Shown here piece by piece: positions 5,485 to 13,588 of a stretch of DNA of 21,541 nucleotides (position 1 is the first letter of the stretch; each line of letters begins with the position of its first letter). The stretch is from contig CANQRE010000010.1 of the NCBI GenBank assembly GCA_947626175.1, forward strand, positions 1-21,541, written 5' to 3'. This DNA is from an uncultured Clostridia bacterium. GTDB taxonomy: Bacteria; Bacillota; Clostridia; Christensenellales; UBA1242. Below the pieces are notes generated by a model. It made no database searches, was not told where the DNA came from, and saw only the letters and a list, made by a program, of their open reading frames with translations. A program made the translations under genes and the position numbers.

Positions 5485-7733
5485 TGTTTTTGGGAAAATT
5501 ACAAGAATTTCAATCAATACATGAAGAAAATTTATTAACCAAATGTCAAGATAATCAAGAAATGGTGTTGTCTGCGCCAACAGGCTCTGGCAAAACTGTC
5601 TTGGCATGTAAATTTATTGATGATTATTTGGATGAAAATCCTAACACCGTTTTTCTTTGGTTATGTCCGGGTGCTGGAAGTTTGCAAAAACAATCTCAAG
5701 ACAGTTTTGCGGATTTTATTTCAGGAATTGAAAGTGGCGATGTTTATTCTTTTATTGGAGAATCAGATCCTCGTGGCAAAGTTTATTTTATAAATTGGGA
5801 TAAAATCAATCGAAATTCTAATACTGTTCTTCGTGAAGGCGAACATAAAAACTTAATGGAACGAGTTGCTGATTGTCATAGAAATGGAATTGATATCTTC
5901 ATGTTGATTGATGAAGAGCATAAATATCAAGAAACAGCAAATTATTTTGTAAATGAAATGTCCCCAAAACATGTTTTAAGAATTTCAGCCACACCGGCAA
6001 CGCAAAATAGTTACACTGAAGTTATTAGTGATGATGAAGTTATATCTGCCGGCTTAATTGCTTCAAGTATTTCAATAAATGAAGGCTTGTCAAAAGCTAT
6101 TGAAGAACATAACAATTTAGATGATGACTTGCTGTTGATAACTCTTGCGGATAAAAAGAGAAAAGAAATTATTGAAGAATATAGAAAACATGGAATTGAT
6201 TATATTCGCCCATTGGTTTTAATTCAATTTCCTAACGGACAAGATGAGTGGATTGAGCGAGTAAAATCAGAGTTAGATAAATTAGGTTATACAAAAGAAT
6301 CTGGGCTTGTTGCTTCATGGTTTAGCGGAGATCATCCTGACAATGTAGAAGAAATTAAAAAACTAAATGGTCAATATGCGTTTCTATTGTTCAAACAAGC
6401 AATCGCTACAGGCTGGGATTGTCCTAGAGCAAAAATTCTTGTTAAACTGCGTGAAGGCGGAACGGAAGCTTTTAATATTCAAACTATTGGAAGAATTAGA
6501 AGAATGCCAGAACGCCATCATTATGATAATGAAACGCTAGATAGGTGTTATGTTTACACACTTGACGACAAATTTAAGGAAGGACTAACCAATTCTGTTT
6601 CAAACTCTTTTTATAGTTACTTGTATAAAAGAAAGTTAAATGCTCCTAACCTACCACTTATCAAAGAATGTCTTGACGGATCAGATAGATATGCTATAAA
6701 TCCAGAGGCTGTGGTTAAAGTTATCAGAAAAAAATTTCTCCAAGAATGCGACTTAAATCATGATGGCTGTTTTACTCGAAAAGAATTAACAAAAGCAAAA
6801 GGTTATGAATTCGGGACTATACTAAAAACATCGGCTTTTGAAGGTGTTGCTAGGACAACTCGTGATATTGCATCGTTAAACTCTATTTTTGGTGGTCAAC
6901 ATGAAATAAATAATCATGAAGATGGTTTTATTATTAGAGATGCAAAAAGAGTAATTGCGAGAGCCATTGGAATTGATGAAAATATTTCAAACAATGCGTT
7001 AAGGATTTTATTTGGTCCACAAGATAGACAAACTAACATATTTACTCAAGAAGAGATTAAATTTGAGGAAGAAAACAAAATTATCACTGATATGACTTTG
7101 CGTGAATATAATGCTTTTCTTGTCAATAATAAAAATCGCTTAGCTGAAGTATTTAGTAATGTTAGTGTTCAAGATATTGCTGAATTAGAAGAAACAGTTA
7201 TTTTAACTTCTAATTGGGGTATTCCTAAAGAACAATATTATAAACAACATAAAAAGTTTGATAGCACAAAATCTTTGGACAAAAATGTGTTTTATGATTA
7301 TGGCAATAATATCCTAATTCAACCTAATAGAAGCCATACTGAAATTGTTTTTGAAGAATGGTGCGAAAACTCTCAAGATGTTAAGCATGTATATAAAAAT
7401 GGCGATAAAGGTGCAGAATTCTTTAGTTTGGTTTATAGAACTGCTTTTCATAGAGCAAATTTCTATCCAGATTATATAATTCAGTTAAACAACAAAGATA
7501 TTTGGATAATTGAAGCTAAAGGTGGTGTTACTGCAACTGATGATTCTAACAATATCGACAAATATGCAAAAAATAAGTTTGAAGCATTAAAGGATTATGG
7601 AAAAAGATACCCTAATGTTAAATGGGGTTTTGTTAGAGCTGTAGGTAATCAGTTATACTTATCAAATACTGAATGGACTGAAAACATGGCAGATAGAAAA
7701 AATTGGTTGCCTATTGAAGTATTTATAAAATAA
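5484..7733 (+). CDS. res: Type III restriction enzyme subunit Res (helicase-nuclease)
   Basis: The protein is a 749-aa superfamily 2 helicase-type ATPase fused to a nuclease. Walker A is APTGSGKT (31-38). Motif II is DEEH (143-146), a variant of DEAH. Motif III is SATP (168-171). Motifs V-VI include TGWDCPRAK (309-317) and QTIGRIRRMPE (333-343). The C-terminal nuclease motif is P662-D663, 13 residues, then E677-A-K679 (FYPDYII...IWIIEAKGG), a complete PD-(D/E)xK set. It uses ATP hydrolysis to find paired unmethylated sites and cuts at a distance from them. It is somewhat shorter than classic Res proteins (roughly 900-1000 aa), but all motifs are present, so it is probably active with the adjacent Mod. 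The start overlaps the mod stop (TAATG). Confidence 0.94.
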   Translation: MFLGKLQEFQSIHEENLLTKCQDNQEMVLSAPTGSGKTVLACKFIDDYLDENPNTVFLWLCPGAGSLQKQSQDSFADFISGIESGDVYSFIGESDPRGKVYFINWDKINRNSNTVLREGEHKNLMERVADCHRNGIDIFMLIDEEHKYQETANYFVNEMSPKHVLRISATPATQNSYTEVISDDEVISAGLIASSISINEGLSKAIEEHNNLDDDLLLITLADKKRKEIIEEYRKHGIDYIRPLVLIQFPNGQDEWIERVKSELDKLGYTKESGLVASWFSGDHPDNVEEIKKLNGQYAFLLFKQAIATGWDCPRAKILVKLREGGTEAFNIQTIGRIRRMPERHHYDNETLDRCYVYTLDDKFKEGLTNSVSNSFYSYLYKRKLNAPNLPLIKECLDGSDRYAINPEAVVKVIRKKFLQECDLNHDGCFTRKELTKAKGYEFGTILKTSAFEGVARTTRDIASLNSIFGGQHEINNHEDGFIIRDAKRVIARAIGIDENISNNALRILFGPQDRQTNIFTQEEIKFEEENKIITDMTLREYNAFLVNNKNRLAEVFSNVSVQDIAELEETVILTSNWGIPKEQYYKQHKKFDSTKSLDKNVFYDYGNNILIQPNRSHTEIVFEEWCENSQDVKHVYKNGDKGAEFFSLVYRTAFHRANFYPDYIIQLNNKDIWIIEAKGGVTATDDSNNIDKYAKNKFEALKDYGKRYPNVKWGFVRAVGNQLYLSNTEWTENMADRKNWLPIEVFIK

Positions 7734-7802
7734 TATCCCATTTTCAAGAATTAATAAAAAGGTTTACAATTCGTAAGCCTTCGTATTCGTTTTACATTAC
7801 GG

Positions 7803-7821
7803 TCGTTCCGCCAGAACATGG
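7803..7821 (+). repeat. Right copy of island-flanking direct repeat (putative attR)
   Basis: TCGTTCCGCCAGAACATGG is the partner of 542-560, with 16 of 19 bases identical and an identical 11-nt core. It lies 70 nt after the res stop codon, so the two copies enclose about 7.26 kb. Confidence 0.45.
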
Positions 7822-7862
7822 AAGTTGAAAGAATCTCTTTAAGTGAGTAATAAGATTTAAAA

Positions 7863-7875
7863 GGATTCGAACCCC
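7863..7875 (-). other. tRNA T-arm-like sequence without a tRNA
   Basis: On the minus strand GGGGTTCGAATCC matches the T-loop region of the tRNA-Ser at 432-443 (GGGTTCGAATCC). No acceptor stem, anticodon arm or CCA can be found around it. It may be a leftover of a tRNA gene fragment carried in by an earlier integration. Confidence 0.35.
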
Positions 7876-7883
7876 TATAGACC

Positions 7884-7909
7884 CCCAAAAACTTAAGCAA
7901 GTTTTTGGG
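7884..7909. repeat. Perfect 11-bp hairpin
   Basis: CCCAAAAACTT (7884-7894), loop AAGC, AAGTTTTTGGG (7899-7909). No T-tract follows on either strand, so termination is not the obvious role. Confidence 0.65.
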
Positions 7910-8104
7910 AGCCCTGCCATAGCGTTGGCGTTTTTGCCGCGACTCTCTGCGAAGAACAAATTCTAAGTAGTTCGGTTAGGGTTTAATATTTTATTTTGGA
8001 AATGGAACAAATTGCAAAACATATCCACCAAAAAAACGGCACTTAAGCTCGGATTGCTCCACGCAGCAAATCAAATTTAAAAAACATCTAAAAAAGGAGT
8101 GATT

Positions 8105-8839
8105 ATGGAAAAATCGCAAAACATTTATGATAATCAAACATTTTTTGATGGCTACAAGCAAATCCGAAACGACAAATACAACGCCAACACGATTGAAGAA
8201 ATCCCTGCAATTTTGTCGCTGTCGCCAAATTTGAACGGACTAAAAGTTTTGGATTTGGGCTGTGGATATGGCGAGCACTGCACATTATTCAAAAAAATGG
8301 GCGCAAAAAAAGTTGTGGGCGTTGATTTGTCCGAAAAAATGCTGCAAGTTGCAAAACAAGAAAATCCTGACATCGAGTTTGTGCGCGCCGACATCAGTGA
8401 CTTGTCCTTTATAAAAGAAAAATTTGATGTTGTGTTCAGTTCGCTGACTTTGCATTACATAAAAAACTTTCCAAAACTTGCAAATCAAGTTTATGATATT
8501 TTGAAAAAAGGCGGTTATTTTGTTTTTTCGCAAGAACACCCATTGTCAACCGCCCCAATAAATGGTCCAACTTGGACAGAAGACGAAAACGGAAACGCTT
8601 TGCATTACAATTTGTCAGATTATGCAAAAAATGGCAAACGAAAAGTCAAATGGCTGGTTGACAATGTGGTCATGTTTCATCGCACATTTTCTGAAACTCT
8701 TAATCCTTTGATTGAAGCGGGATTTAAAATAGAAAAATTGCTTGAGCCTGTTCCATCAAAAGCTGTTATGGCAAAAGTTCCAAAACTCCAAAAAAGATAT
8801 CACAAGCCAAACTTTTTGATTGTTAAATGCAAAAAATAA
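8105..8839 (+). CDS. Class I SAM-dependent methyltransferase (UbiE/BioC-like)
   Basis: This 244-aa cytosolic enzyme has motif I VLDLGCGYGEH (48-58), the acidic ribose-binding end of strand 2 (VVGVDLSEKML), a following ADIS motif, and the motif IV region FDVVFSSLTLHYI, all typical of small-molecule methyltransferases. The C-terminal part (about 170-244) would bind the substrate, which cannot be predicted. The ATG at 8105 is preferred because AAAGGAG (8093-8099) sits 5 nt upstream. A GTG at 8099 overlaps that site and was rejected. The gene stands alone, with a terminator at 8892-8925. Its codon use resembles the right-hand part of the window rather than the AT-richer island. Confidence 0.92.
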   Translation: MEKSQNIYDNQTFFDGYKQIRNDKYNANTIEEIPAILSLSPNLNGLKVLDLGCGYGEHCTLFKKMGAKKVVGVDLSEKMLQVAKQENPDIEFVRADISDLSFIKEKFDVVFSSLTLHYIKNFPKLANQVYDILKKGGYFVFSQEHPLSTAPINGPTWTEDENGNALHYNLSDYAKNGKRKVKWLVDNVVMFHRTFSETLNPLIEAGFKIEKLLEPVPSKAVMAKVPKLQKRYHKPNFLIVKCKK

Positions 8840-8891
8840 GCTTTTTTAACTTTTTTTATAAAAAATTTGTTGCTATTTGAGCAAAATAACA

Positions 8892-8925
8892 AACGTGCTT
8901 CCCTTCAAAAGGAGTGCGTTTTTTT
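8892..8925 (+). terminator. Intrinsic terminator after the methyltransferase
   Basis: AACGTGCTTC pairs with GGAGTGCGTT (10 bp including wobble pairs), followed by T7. Confidence 0.75.
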
Positions 8926-8997
8926 GAAAATTGTTTGATAAAAATTTTGTTATTCTTTGTTTTTCTTTTTATATTACTTTTTAAAAAATAAGAAATT

Positions 8998-9006
8998 TGT
9001 TATAAT
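8998..9006 (+). promoter_or_regulatory. Extended -10 promoter of the ABC exporter operon
   Basis: TGT followed by a perfect TATAAT (9001-9006). The -35 region is weak, as expected when a TGn extension is present. The box ends 7 nt before the GTG start at 9014, so transcription should begin at or next to the start codon. Confidence 0.7.
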
Positions 9007-9013
9007 TTAAATT

Positions 9014-10732
9014 GTGAAAAAGCTCCTTAGATTTTTGAAGGGCTACAAAGTTGATATGATTGTTGCTCCCCTTTTCAAGTTTTTTGAAACGGTCACCGAC
9101 ATCATCATCCCCCTTCTTGTTGCAAATATGATTGATATTGGCGTCAAAAACAATGACGTTAAGTTTATTGCAATCTATGGCGCAATTGTGATTGGCCTTA
9201 ACATTGTGGGCATTGTTTGCTCAATCATTGGTCAGCATTTTGCCGCAAGGGCATCCGCCGGCGTGTCATATGAAATAAGAAAAGGGCTGTATGAGCATGT
9301 CAACACATTGTCGCATGCCGAGCTTGACAAGTTTGGCACGGCAACTTTGAACAACCGCATAACTCACGATGTGACGGTAATCAAATCGGCAATTGCAAAA
9401 TTTATTCGCCTTGTTATGCGCTCGCCATTTTTGCTTATCGGCTCACTTGTGATGGCAATGATCATTGACATAAAACTTTCGCTCATCTTCCTTGTTGTGG
9501 CTCCACTTGTTTTGGCTGTTGTTTTTGTTGTTTTCAAGCTCACCGAGCCTTTGTATGACAAAACTCAAAAAAATCTGGACAAGGTTTCCGAAATAACCCG
9601 TGAAAACTTGCAAGGCACAAGGGTTGTTCGCGCCTTTAACAAACAAGACTATGAAGAAAGCCGTTTTGAAGTTGCTTCCCTGAGGCTGCGCAAATCCGCT
9701 TCAAAAGTGACAAATATTTCAGCTGCGCTCACCCCTATGACAAGCACGATCATCAACTTTGCAATTATTGCCGTGATTTGGTTTGGCGGCGTGCAGGTTA
9801 ACATTGGCGGCTTAACGCAAGGGCAACTTATTGCATTCGTCAACTATCTCACTCAACTTGGAACAGCACTCGTTTCCATTGCAAACATAATTATTTCATT
9901 TATCAAAGCGCAAAACTGCGCAAAACGCATAAATCAAATTTTTGACACAAAACCAAGCGTGATTGAAACAAATCACGAACATATGGAGCTTAAGGTTGCA
10001 AAAGACACTCCAAAAATCGAATTCAAAAACGTTTCATTTTCTTATGGCGAAAACGCAAAATACGCCGTGAAAAACTTGTCGCTGAAAATTATGCCGGGCG
10101 AAACAATTGGAATTATTGGCGGAACAGGCAGCGGAAAAAGCAGCATTATTAACCTTATTCCACGTTTTTATGACGCAACGCTCGGCAACGTGTTCATTGA
10201 CGGAATTGATGTCAAAAGTTTCAGTTTCCACGACCTTAGATCCAAAATCGGCATTGTGCCACAAAAAGCTGTTTTGTTTAAGGGCACGCTTAAAGAAAAC
10301 TTGCGATGGCGAAAAAAAGATGCAACTTTGGAAGAAATTGCCCGTGCTGTTAAAATTTCACAAAGCGAAGAATTTGTGAACGAACTTGAAGGAAAATATG
10401 ACTTCAAAGTTCAAGCCGGGGGAAAAAACTTTTCCGGCGGGCAGCGTCAACGCCTTACAATTGCAAGAGCGCTTGTTGGAAATCCTGAAATACTCATATT
10501 GGATGACAGCGCTTCTGCCCTTGATTTTGCAACCGATGCCGCTCTTCGAAAAGCAATCAAGCAATATGTTCACGGAACAATTATCATTGTTTCACAAAGG
10601 GCAAACACTGTGAAAAACGCCGACAAAATTGTTGTTATGGAAGAAGGCAATGTTGTTGGCATTGGAAAACATGCAGACCTATTGAAAAACTGCCCTGTTT
10701 ATAACGAAATTTACAGTTCTCAAACAAAATGA
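9014..10732 (+). CDS. ABC exporter half-transporter, subunit 1 (degenerate ATP site)
   Basis: This 572-aa protein has an N-terminal six-helix type 1 exporter membrane domain (about 15-300) and a C-terminal ATPase domain. Walker A is GGTGSGKSS (369-377). The signature FSGGQ (473-477) is canonical. Walker B is followed by Asp498 instead of the catalytic Glu (LILDDSASALD), and the H-loop has Gln528 (VSQRAN) instead of His. This is the pattern of the non-hydrolysing half in heterodimeric exporters (BmrCD/TM287-288 type), which expel drugs, lipids or peptides. The GTG at 9014 is chosen because the N-terminus MKKLLRFLKGYK matches the family. There is no ribosome site, and a -10 box lies directly before it. 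The gene ends 14 nt before the partner subunit's start. Confidence 0.95.
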   Translation: MKKLLRFLKGYKVDMIVAPLFKFFETVTDIIIPLLVANMIDIGVKNNDVKFIAIYGAIVIGLNIVGIVCSIIGQHFAARASAGVSYEIRKGLYEHVNTLSHAELDKFGTATLNNRITHDVTVIKSAIAKFIRLVMRSPFLLIGSLVMAMIIDIKLSLIFLVVAPLVLAVVFVVFKLTEPLYDKTQKNLDKVSEITRENLQGTRVVRAFNKQDYEESRFEVASLRLRKSASKVTNISAALTPMTSTIINFAIIAVIWFGGVQVNIGGLTQGQLIAFVNYLTQLGTALVSIANIIISFIKAQNCAKRINQIFDTKPSVIETNHEHMELKVAKDTPKIEFKNVSFSYGENAKYAVKNLSLKIMPGETIGIIGGTGSGKSSIINLIPRFYDATLGNVFIDGIDVKSFSFHDLRSKIGIVPQKAVLFKGTLKENLRWRKKDATLEEIARAVKISQSEEFVNELEGKYDFKVQAGGKNFSGGQRQRLTIARALVGNPEILILDDSASALDFATDAALRKAIKQYVHGTIIIVSQRANTVKNADKIVVMEEGNVVGIGKHADLLKNCPVYNEIYSSQTK

Positions 10733-10746
10733 AAGGAGAAGAAAAA

Positions 10747-12081
10747 GTGCCAAACAAAAAAGGGCTAAGCAAAGAAGAAAAGGAGTTTAGGAAACTTCAA
10801 CGCGCAATTGCCGCACTTCCTAAGCCAAGCTTTAACAACCCTGAAAAAGCGCAACCTTTGAAAGATGTCAGCGTTCCTTCGGCTGTGCCATCTTCTCTTT
10901 TGCAGCAAGATATTTTAAGCCAGTCCGGTGACGACAAAATTCAAAAGCCCGCTGACACTGGCATCATCCTTGACAAAGGCGGCAAAAAAATTGAACGACT
11001 TGCCGGCGTTAAAAAGCCTAAAAAGCTGAAAGTTGTTGGCAGAGTTTTGCATTATGCAAAAAAACACTGGTGGCTGCTTGCCCTTTCAATCTTTTTTGGA
11101 CTGATCAACTCAATTTTTGAAATTGCAACTCCACTGATTATTGGAAACGCAATCGATTACATTGTCGGGCCAAACGATGTTGCCTTTGACATGATTGGAA
11201 AATATTTGATTGCGCTGGGCGTGTGCATTGTTGCATTTTCAATTTTGAAATGGCTGACAACCAAAACCGCAAACGATTTGTCATATCGCATTGAACAATC
11301 GATGCATGACGACATTTTCAACAAGCTCAATCATGTTCCTTTGAAATTTATTGATGGAGCCAGCCACGGTGACATTCAAAGCAGAATGATCAACGATGTT
11401 GACCAAATAACTGACGGATTTATATTGGGGCTTACCACATTTTTTGATGGAATTTCAACAATCGCAATGACCGTTGTCTTTATGTTCCGCATAAACATTC
11501 CAATCGCCATTGCAATTGTGTGCATCACCCCTGTGACTGTGATAATTGCAGGATTTATTGCAAAACGCACTCACAAACTTTTCAAGCAACAAGCAAAAGA
11601 ACTGGGCGATCTTTCAGGAACGCTTGTTGAAATGCTTGGAAATCAAAAAATTGTTAAGGCGTTTGAATATGAAGACGATTCCATTCAAAAGTTTGATGAC
11701 ATCAACACTCGCATGCGTGAAGTCAACAGAAAAGCCACATTTTATTCAACTCTCAGCGGCCCAATTTCAAGATTTATAAACGGAATTTTGTATGCCATCG
11801 TTGCAATCATGGGCTGCTTGTTTGCCCTTAAAGGTGCAATGACCATTGGAAATATTTCAACACTTTTGTCCTATGCAAACCGCTACACTAGGCCATTTAA
11901 TGAAATAACTGATGTGTTTGCCGATATTCAAGCCGCATTTGCTTCTGCCGGAAGAGTTTTCTCTATTTTGGATATCAAAGATGAAGTCAGTGATTTTGGA
12001 ATGCCTGAAATCAAGCGATGCACAGGCAACATCAATCTCAAAAATGTTGAATTTTCTTACACGCAAACAAAAAACTTATAA
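10747..12081 (+). CDS. ABC exporter half-transporter, subunit 2, 5' part (membrane domain, frame interrupted)
   Basis: This is the front part of the second subunit. The start is most likely the GTG at 10747, because AAAGGAG (10732-10738) lies 8 nt upstream. The in-frame ATG at 10729 overlaps the previous stop and lies before that site. A charged 80-90 residue N-terminal extension precedes the six-helix membrane domain (about residues 90-380). The frame then enters the ATPase domain (NVEFSYTQT) and stops at TAA 12079-12081. The Walker A and all later motifs continue in the -1 frame (12075-12752). The joint falls on A AAA AAC (12069-12075), so a -1 ribosomal shift would give a full subunit of about 668 aa. 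Otherwise this is a recent one-base loss in an A run, or a sequencing error. Confidence 0.85.
   Translation: MPNKKGLSKEEKEFRKLQRAIAALPKPSFNNPEKAQPLKDVSVPSAVPSSLLQQDILSQSGDDKIQKPADTGIILDKGGKKIERLAGVKKPKKLKVVGRVLHYAKKHWWLLALSIFFGLINSIFEIATPLIIGNAIDYIVGPNDVAFDMIGKYLIALGVCIVAFSILKWLTTKTANDLSYRIEQSMHDDIFNKLNHVPLKFIDGASHGDIQSRMINDVDQITDGFILGLTTFFDGISTIAMTVVFMFRINIPIAIAIVCITPVTVIIAGFIAKRTHKLFKQQAKELGDLSGTLVEMLGNQKIVKAFEYEDDSIQKFDDINTRMREVNRKATFYSTLSGPISRFINGILYAIVAIMGCLFALKGAMTIGNISTLLSYANRYTRPFNEITDVFADIQAAFASAGRVFSILDIKDEVSDFGMPEIKRCTGNINLKNVEFSYTQTKNL
12069..12075 (+). promoter_or_regulatory. Candidate -1 frameshift slippery heptamer A AAA AAC
   Basis: The zero-frame codons are ACA AAA AAC TTA TAA, so the heptamer has the X XXY YYZ phase required for tandem -1 slippage, two codons before the stop. 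The continuing -1 frame (CTT ATA ACA AAC) encodes the missing ATPase domain. Only a weak downstream stem (ACCTT with AGGGT, about 12087-12110) is visible as a possible stimulator. Confidence 0.5.
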
Positions 12082-12752
12082 CAAACCTTAACCTTGCCGT
12101 TACAAAGGGTCAAAAAATTGCAATTGTTGGACCAACTGGCTGTGGCAAAAGCACACTCATAAATCTTTTGATGAGATTTTATGACGTTGACAAAGGCAAA
12201 ATTGAAGTGTCCGGGCATGACATTCGAAAAGTTACTCGGCAAAGCTTGCGAAATCAATTTGGAATGGTTTTGCAGGAAACTTGGCTGTTTAGCGCTTCCA
12301 TCCGCGACAACATTGCCTATGGCAAGCCAGACGCAACCGATGAGGAAATTCGAAAAGCAGCACGAACCGCCGGCGCCGACTTCTTTATTCAAACAATGCC
12401 AGATGGATATGACACAATAATCAATGAAAACGGCGACAATTTGTCGCAAGGCCAAAAACAGCTTTTGTGCATTGCAAGACTTATGCTTGTCAAACCTCCA
12501 ATGCTTATCCTTGACGAAGCAACCAGCAACATTGACACTCGAACTGAACTTGCAATTCAATCCGCATTCAACAAAATGATGCAAAACAAAACAAGTTTTG
12601 TTGTTGCTCACAGGCTTTCAACCATCACCTCTTCCGATGTGATCTTGGTTATGAACAAAGGAAACATCATTGAACAAGGTTCGCACACAGAACTCTTGGC
12701 AAAAAAAGGATTTTATTACAACCTTTACAATTCACAATTTAGCAAATATTGA
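12075..12752 (+). CDS. ABC exporter half-transporter, subunit 2, 3' part (ATPase domain, -1 frame)
   Basis: This is the rest of the ATPase domain of the preceding gene. It has Walker A GPTGCGKST, a Q-loop region VLQETWLF, a degenerate signature LSQGQ (instead of LSGGQ), Walker B LILDEATSNID with the catalytic Glu, and the H-loop His in VVAHRLST. The canonical Glu/His with a degenerate signature complements subunit 1, giving one competent and one degenerate ATP site in the dimer. All motifs are intact, which argues that the reading unit is recent or functional rather than a decayed pseudogene. No independent start with a ribosome site is present near the beginning. The first in-frame ATG, at 12168, is already past Walker A and could not make a working domain. 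Confidence 0.85.
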   Translation, partial: LITNLNLAVTKGQKIAIVGPTGCGKSTLINLLMRFYDVDKGKIEVSGHDIRKVTRQSLRNQFGMVLQETWLFSASIRDNIAYGKPDATDEEIRKAARTAGADFFIQTMPDGYDTIINENGDNLSQGQKQLLCIARLMLVKPPMLILDEATSNIDTRTELAIQSAFNKMMQNKTSFVVAHRLSTITSSDVILVMNKGNIIEQGSHTELLAKKGFYYNLYNSQFSKY

Positions 12753-12778
12753 CAAAAAGCTTCCATCCCGAATAGATA
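12749..12778 (+). promoter_or_regulatory. Possible promoter of the zeta-like gene
   Basis: TTGACA (12749-12754), 18 nt, then a weak TAGATA (12773-12778) ending 6 nt before the ATG at 12785. It overlaps both the end of the ABC gene and its terminator. Confidence 0.35.
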
Positions 12779-12799
12779 AAAAGGATGGAACTTTTTTTT
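12761..12799 (+). terminator. Intrinsic terminator of the ABC operon, overlapping the next start codon
   Basis: TTCCATCC (12761-12768) pairs perfectly with GGATGGAA (12783-12790), followed by C and T8. The ATG of the next gene (12785) lies inside the 3' arm of the stem. Confidence 0.85.
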
Positions 12800-13588
12800 G
12801 ATGCTTACAATTTTGCCAAAGATTCAATTTGGAAGGACATAAGCTCCGATGAATATGTTTTTTCATGTGCAAAAAAGATTTTTTCAGTCCAAAGCAAAGG
12901 GTGCAGCAAAAACAAAATATTATTTCGGCTCACGGGGCAAAGTGGAAGCGGAAAAACCTCGCAACTTTTTTATGCAACAAAAGTTGCACTTGAAAAAACA
13001 AACATAAAACCCATGCACATTGCGGTGAGAAATTATGCCACATGTTTTGACGGCGCAAGCAAACAAGATGCTTTTTTTCGAGAAAAAAGCAATGGATTTG
13101 CATTAAAAGTTTTGTTGTGGGTGTTAAAAATGGCGTTTGACGCAAATTTGGATATCATCCTTGAAATTGCATTATTGGACAAAAAATTTGAAAAATATGT
13201 GCTATTTGAAACAAAAAAGCGTGCTTACACTCAAATTTTTCAAATAACCAGCCTAAACAAACTTTTTTCATCAACATTTATTTTAAAGCGCGAAAAACAA
13301 CAAAAAAGAAAAACAAACTTAAGTTCAGAAAAATATTTTTATTTTACAATGAAAAAATCAATAAAATATCTTGCTCGCCATGCAAATTGCACTTGCATTG
13401 TTTGGTCAGTTTTTTGTTTGCAGCCAATTTATTGCGGAAAAATAAAAAAATGCTTAAAATCTTTTAAAAAATATTTAAAAATCATTTTTCTTCCCGTTAT
13501 TGACGAGGATTTGCTTTTAAAAGCAAAAATCAATTTTTTGACAAAGAAATTTCAGGATGACAATTTTTTATATGGCAAATATATTTAA
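12785..13588 (+). CDS. Zeta-toxin-like P-loop kinase (267 aa)
   Basis: The Walker A motif is GQSGSGKT (51-58, after ILFRLT). It is followed by HIAVRNYATCF, then REKSNGFALKVLLWVLKMAFD and NLDIILEIALLD. This order resembles zeta-toxin/UDP-GlcNAc-kinase-like P-loop proteins, in which a strand with a conserved Glu-containing motif follows a long helix. The C-terminal half is basic, Cys-containing and not recognised. No epsilon-type antitoxin gene lies beside it. The ATG at 12785 has no ribosome site and sits in the upstream terminator stem, so it may be translated from a leaderless mRNA. The 3' end overlaps the convergent phosphotransferase gene by 59 nt. A housekeeping or resistance kinase is an alternative to a toxin. 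Confidence 0.7.
   Translation: MELFFDAYNFAKDSIWKDISSDEYVFSCAKKIFSVQSKGCSKNKILFRLTGQSGSGKTSQLFYATKVALEKTNIKPMHIAVRNYATCFDGASKQDAFFREKSNGFALKVLLWVLKMAFDANLDIILEIALLDKKFEKYVLFETKKRAYTQIFQITSLNKLFSSTFILKREKQQKRKTNLSSEKYFYFTMKKSIKYLARHANCTCIVWSVFCLQPIYCGKIKKCLKSFKKYLKIIFLPVIDEDLLLKAKINFLTKKFQDDNFLYGKYI

Larger units (their letters stand above)
7734..8104. other. Non-coding stretch at the right side of the island
   Basis: No convincing gene was found on either strand. The stretch holds the right copy of the 19-nt direct repeat (7803-7821), a T-arm-like sequence (7863-7875), a perfect 11-bp hairpin (7884-7909) and the ribosome site of the next gene. The rest is mixed, with more GC-rich patches (7918-7960) than the neighbouring genes, and could be debris from earlier insertions. 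Confidence 0.6.

Noticed and set aside
7840..7960. A tRNA gene on the minus strand around the T-arm-like sequence
   Set aside because: Only the T-loop region matches. There are no paired acceptor arms, no anticodon arm and no CCA.
12057..12611. 184-aa leftward open frame opposite the ABC ATPase domain
   Set aside because: It is the antisense of conserved ABC motifs, lacks a ribosome site and is Cys-rich in the way typical of shadow frames.
12081..12752. Calling the second ABC gene a decayed pseudogene
   Set aside because: All ATPase motifs are intact after the shift, there is only one lesion, and it lies exactly on a slippery heptamer.
12785..13588. Epsilon/zeta toxin-antitoxin operon
   Set aside because: No small antitoxin-like gene precedes or follows the zeta-like gene. 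The upstream neighbour is the ABC exporter and the downstream one is convergent.
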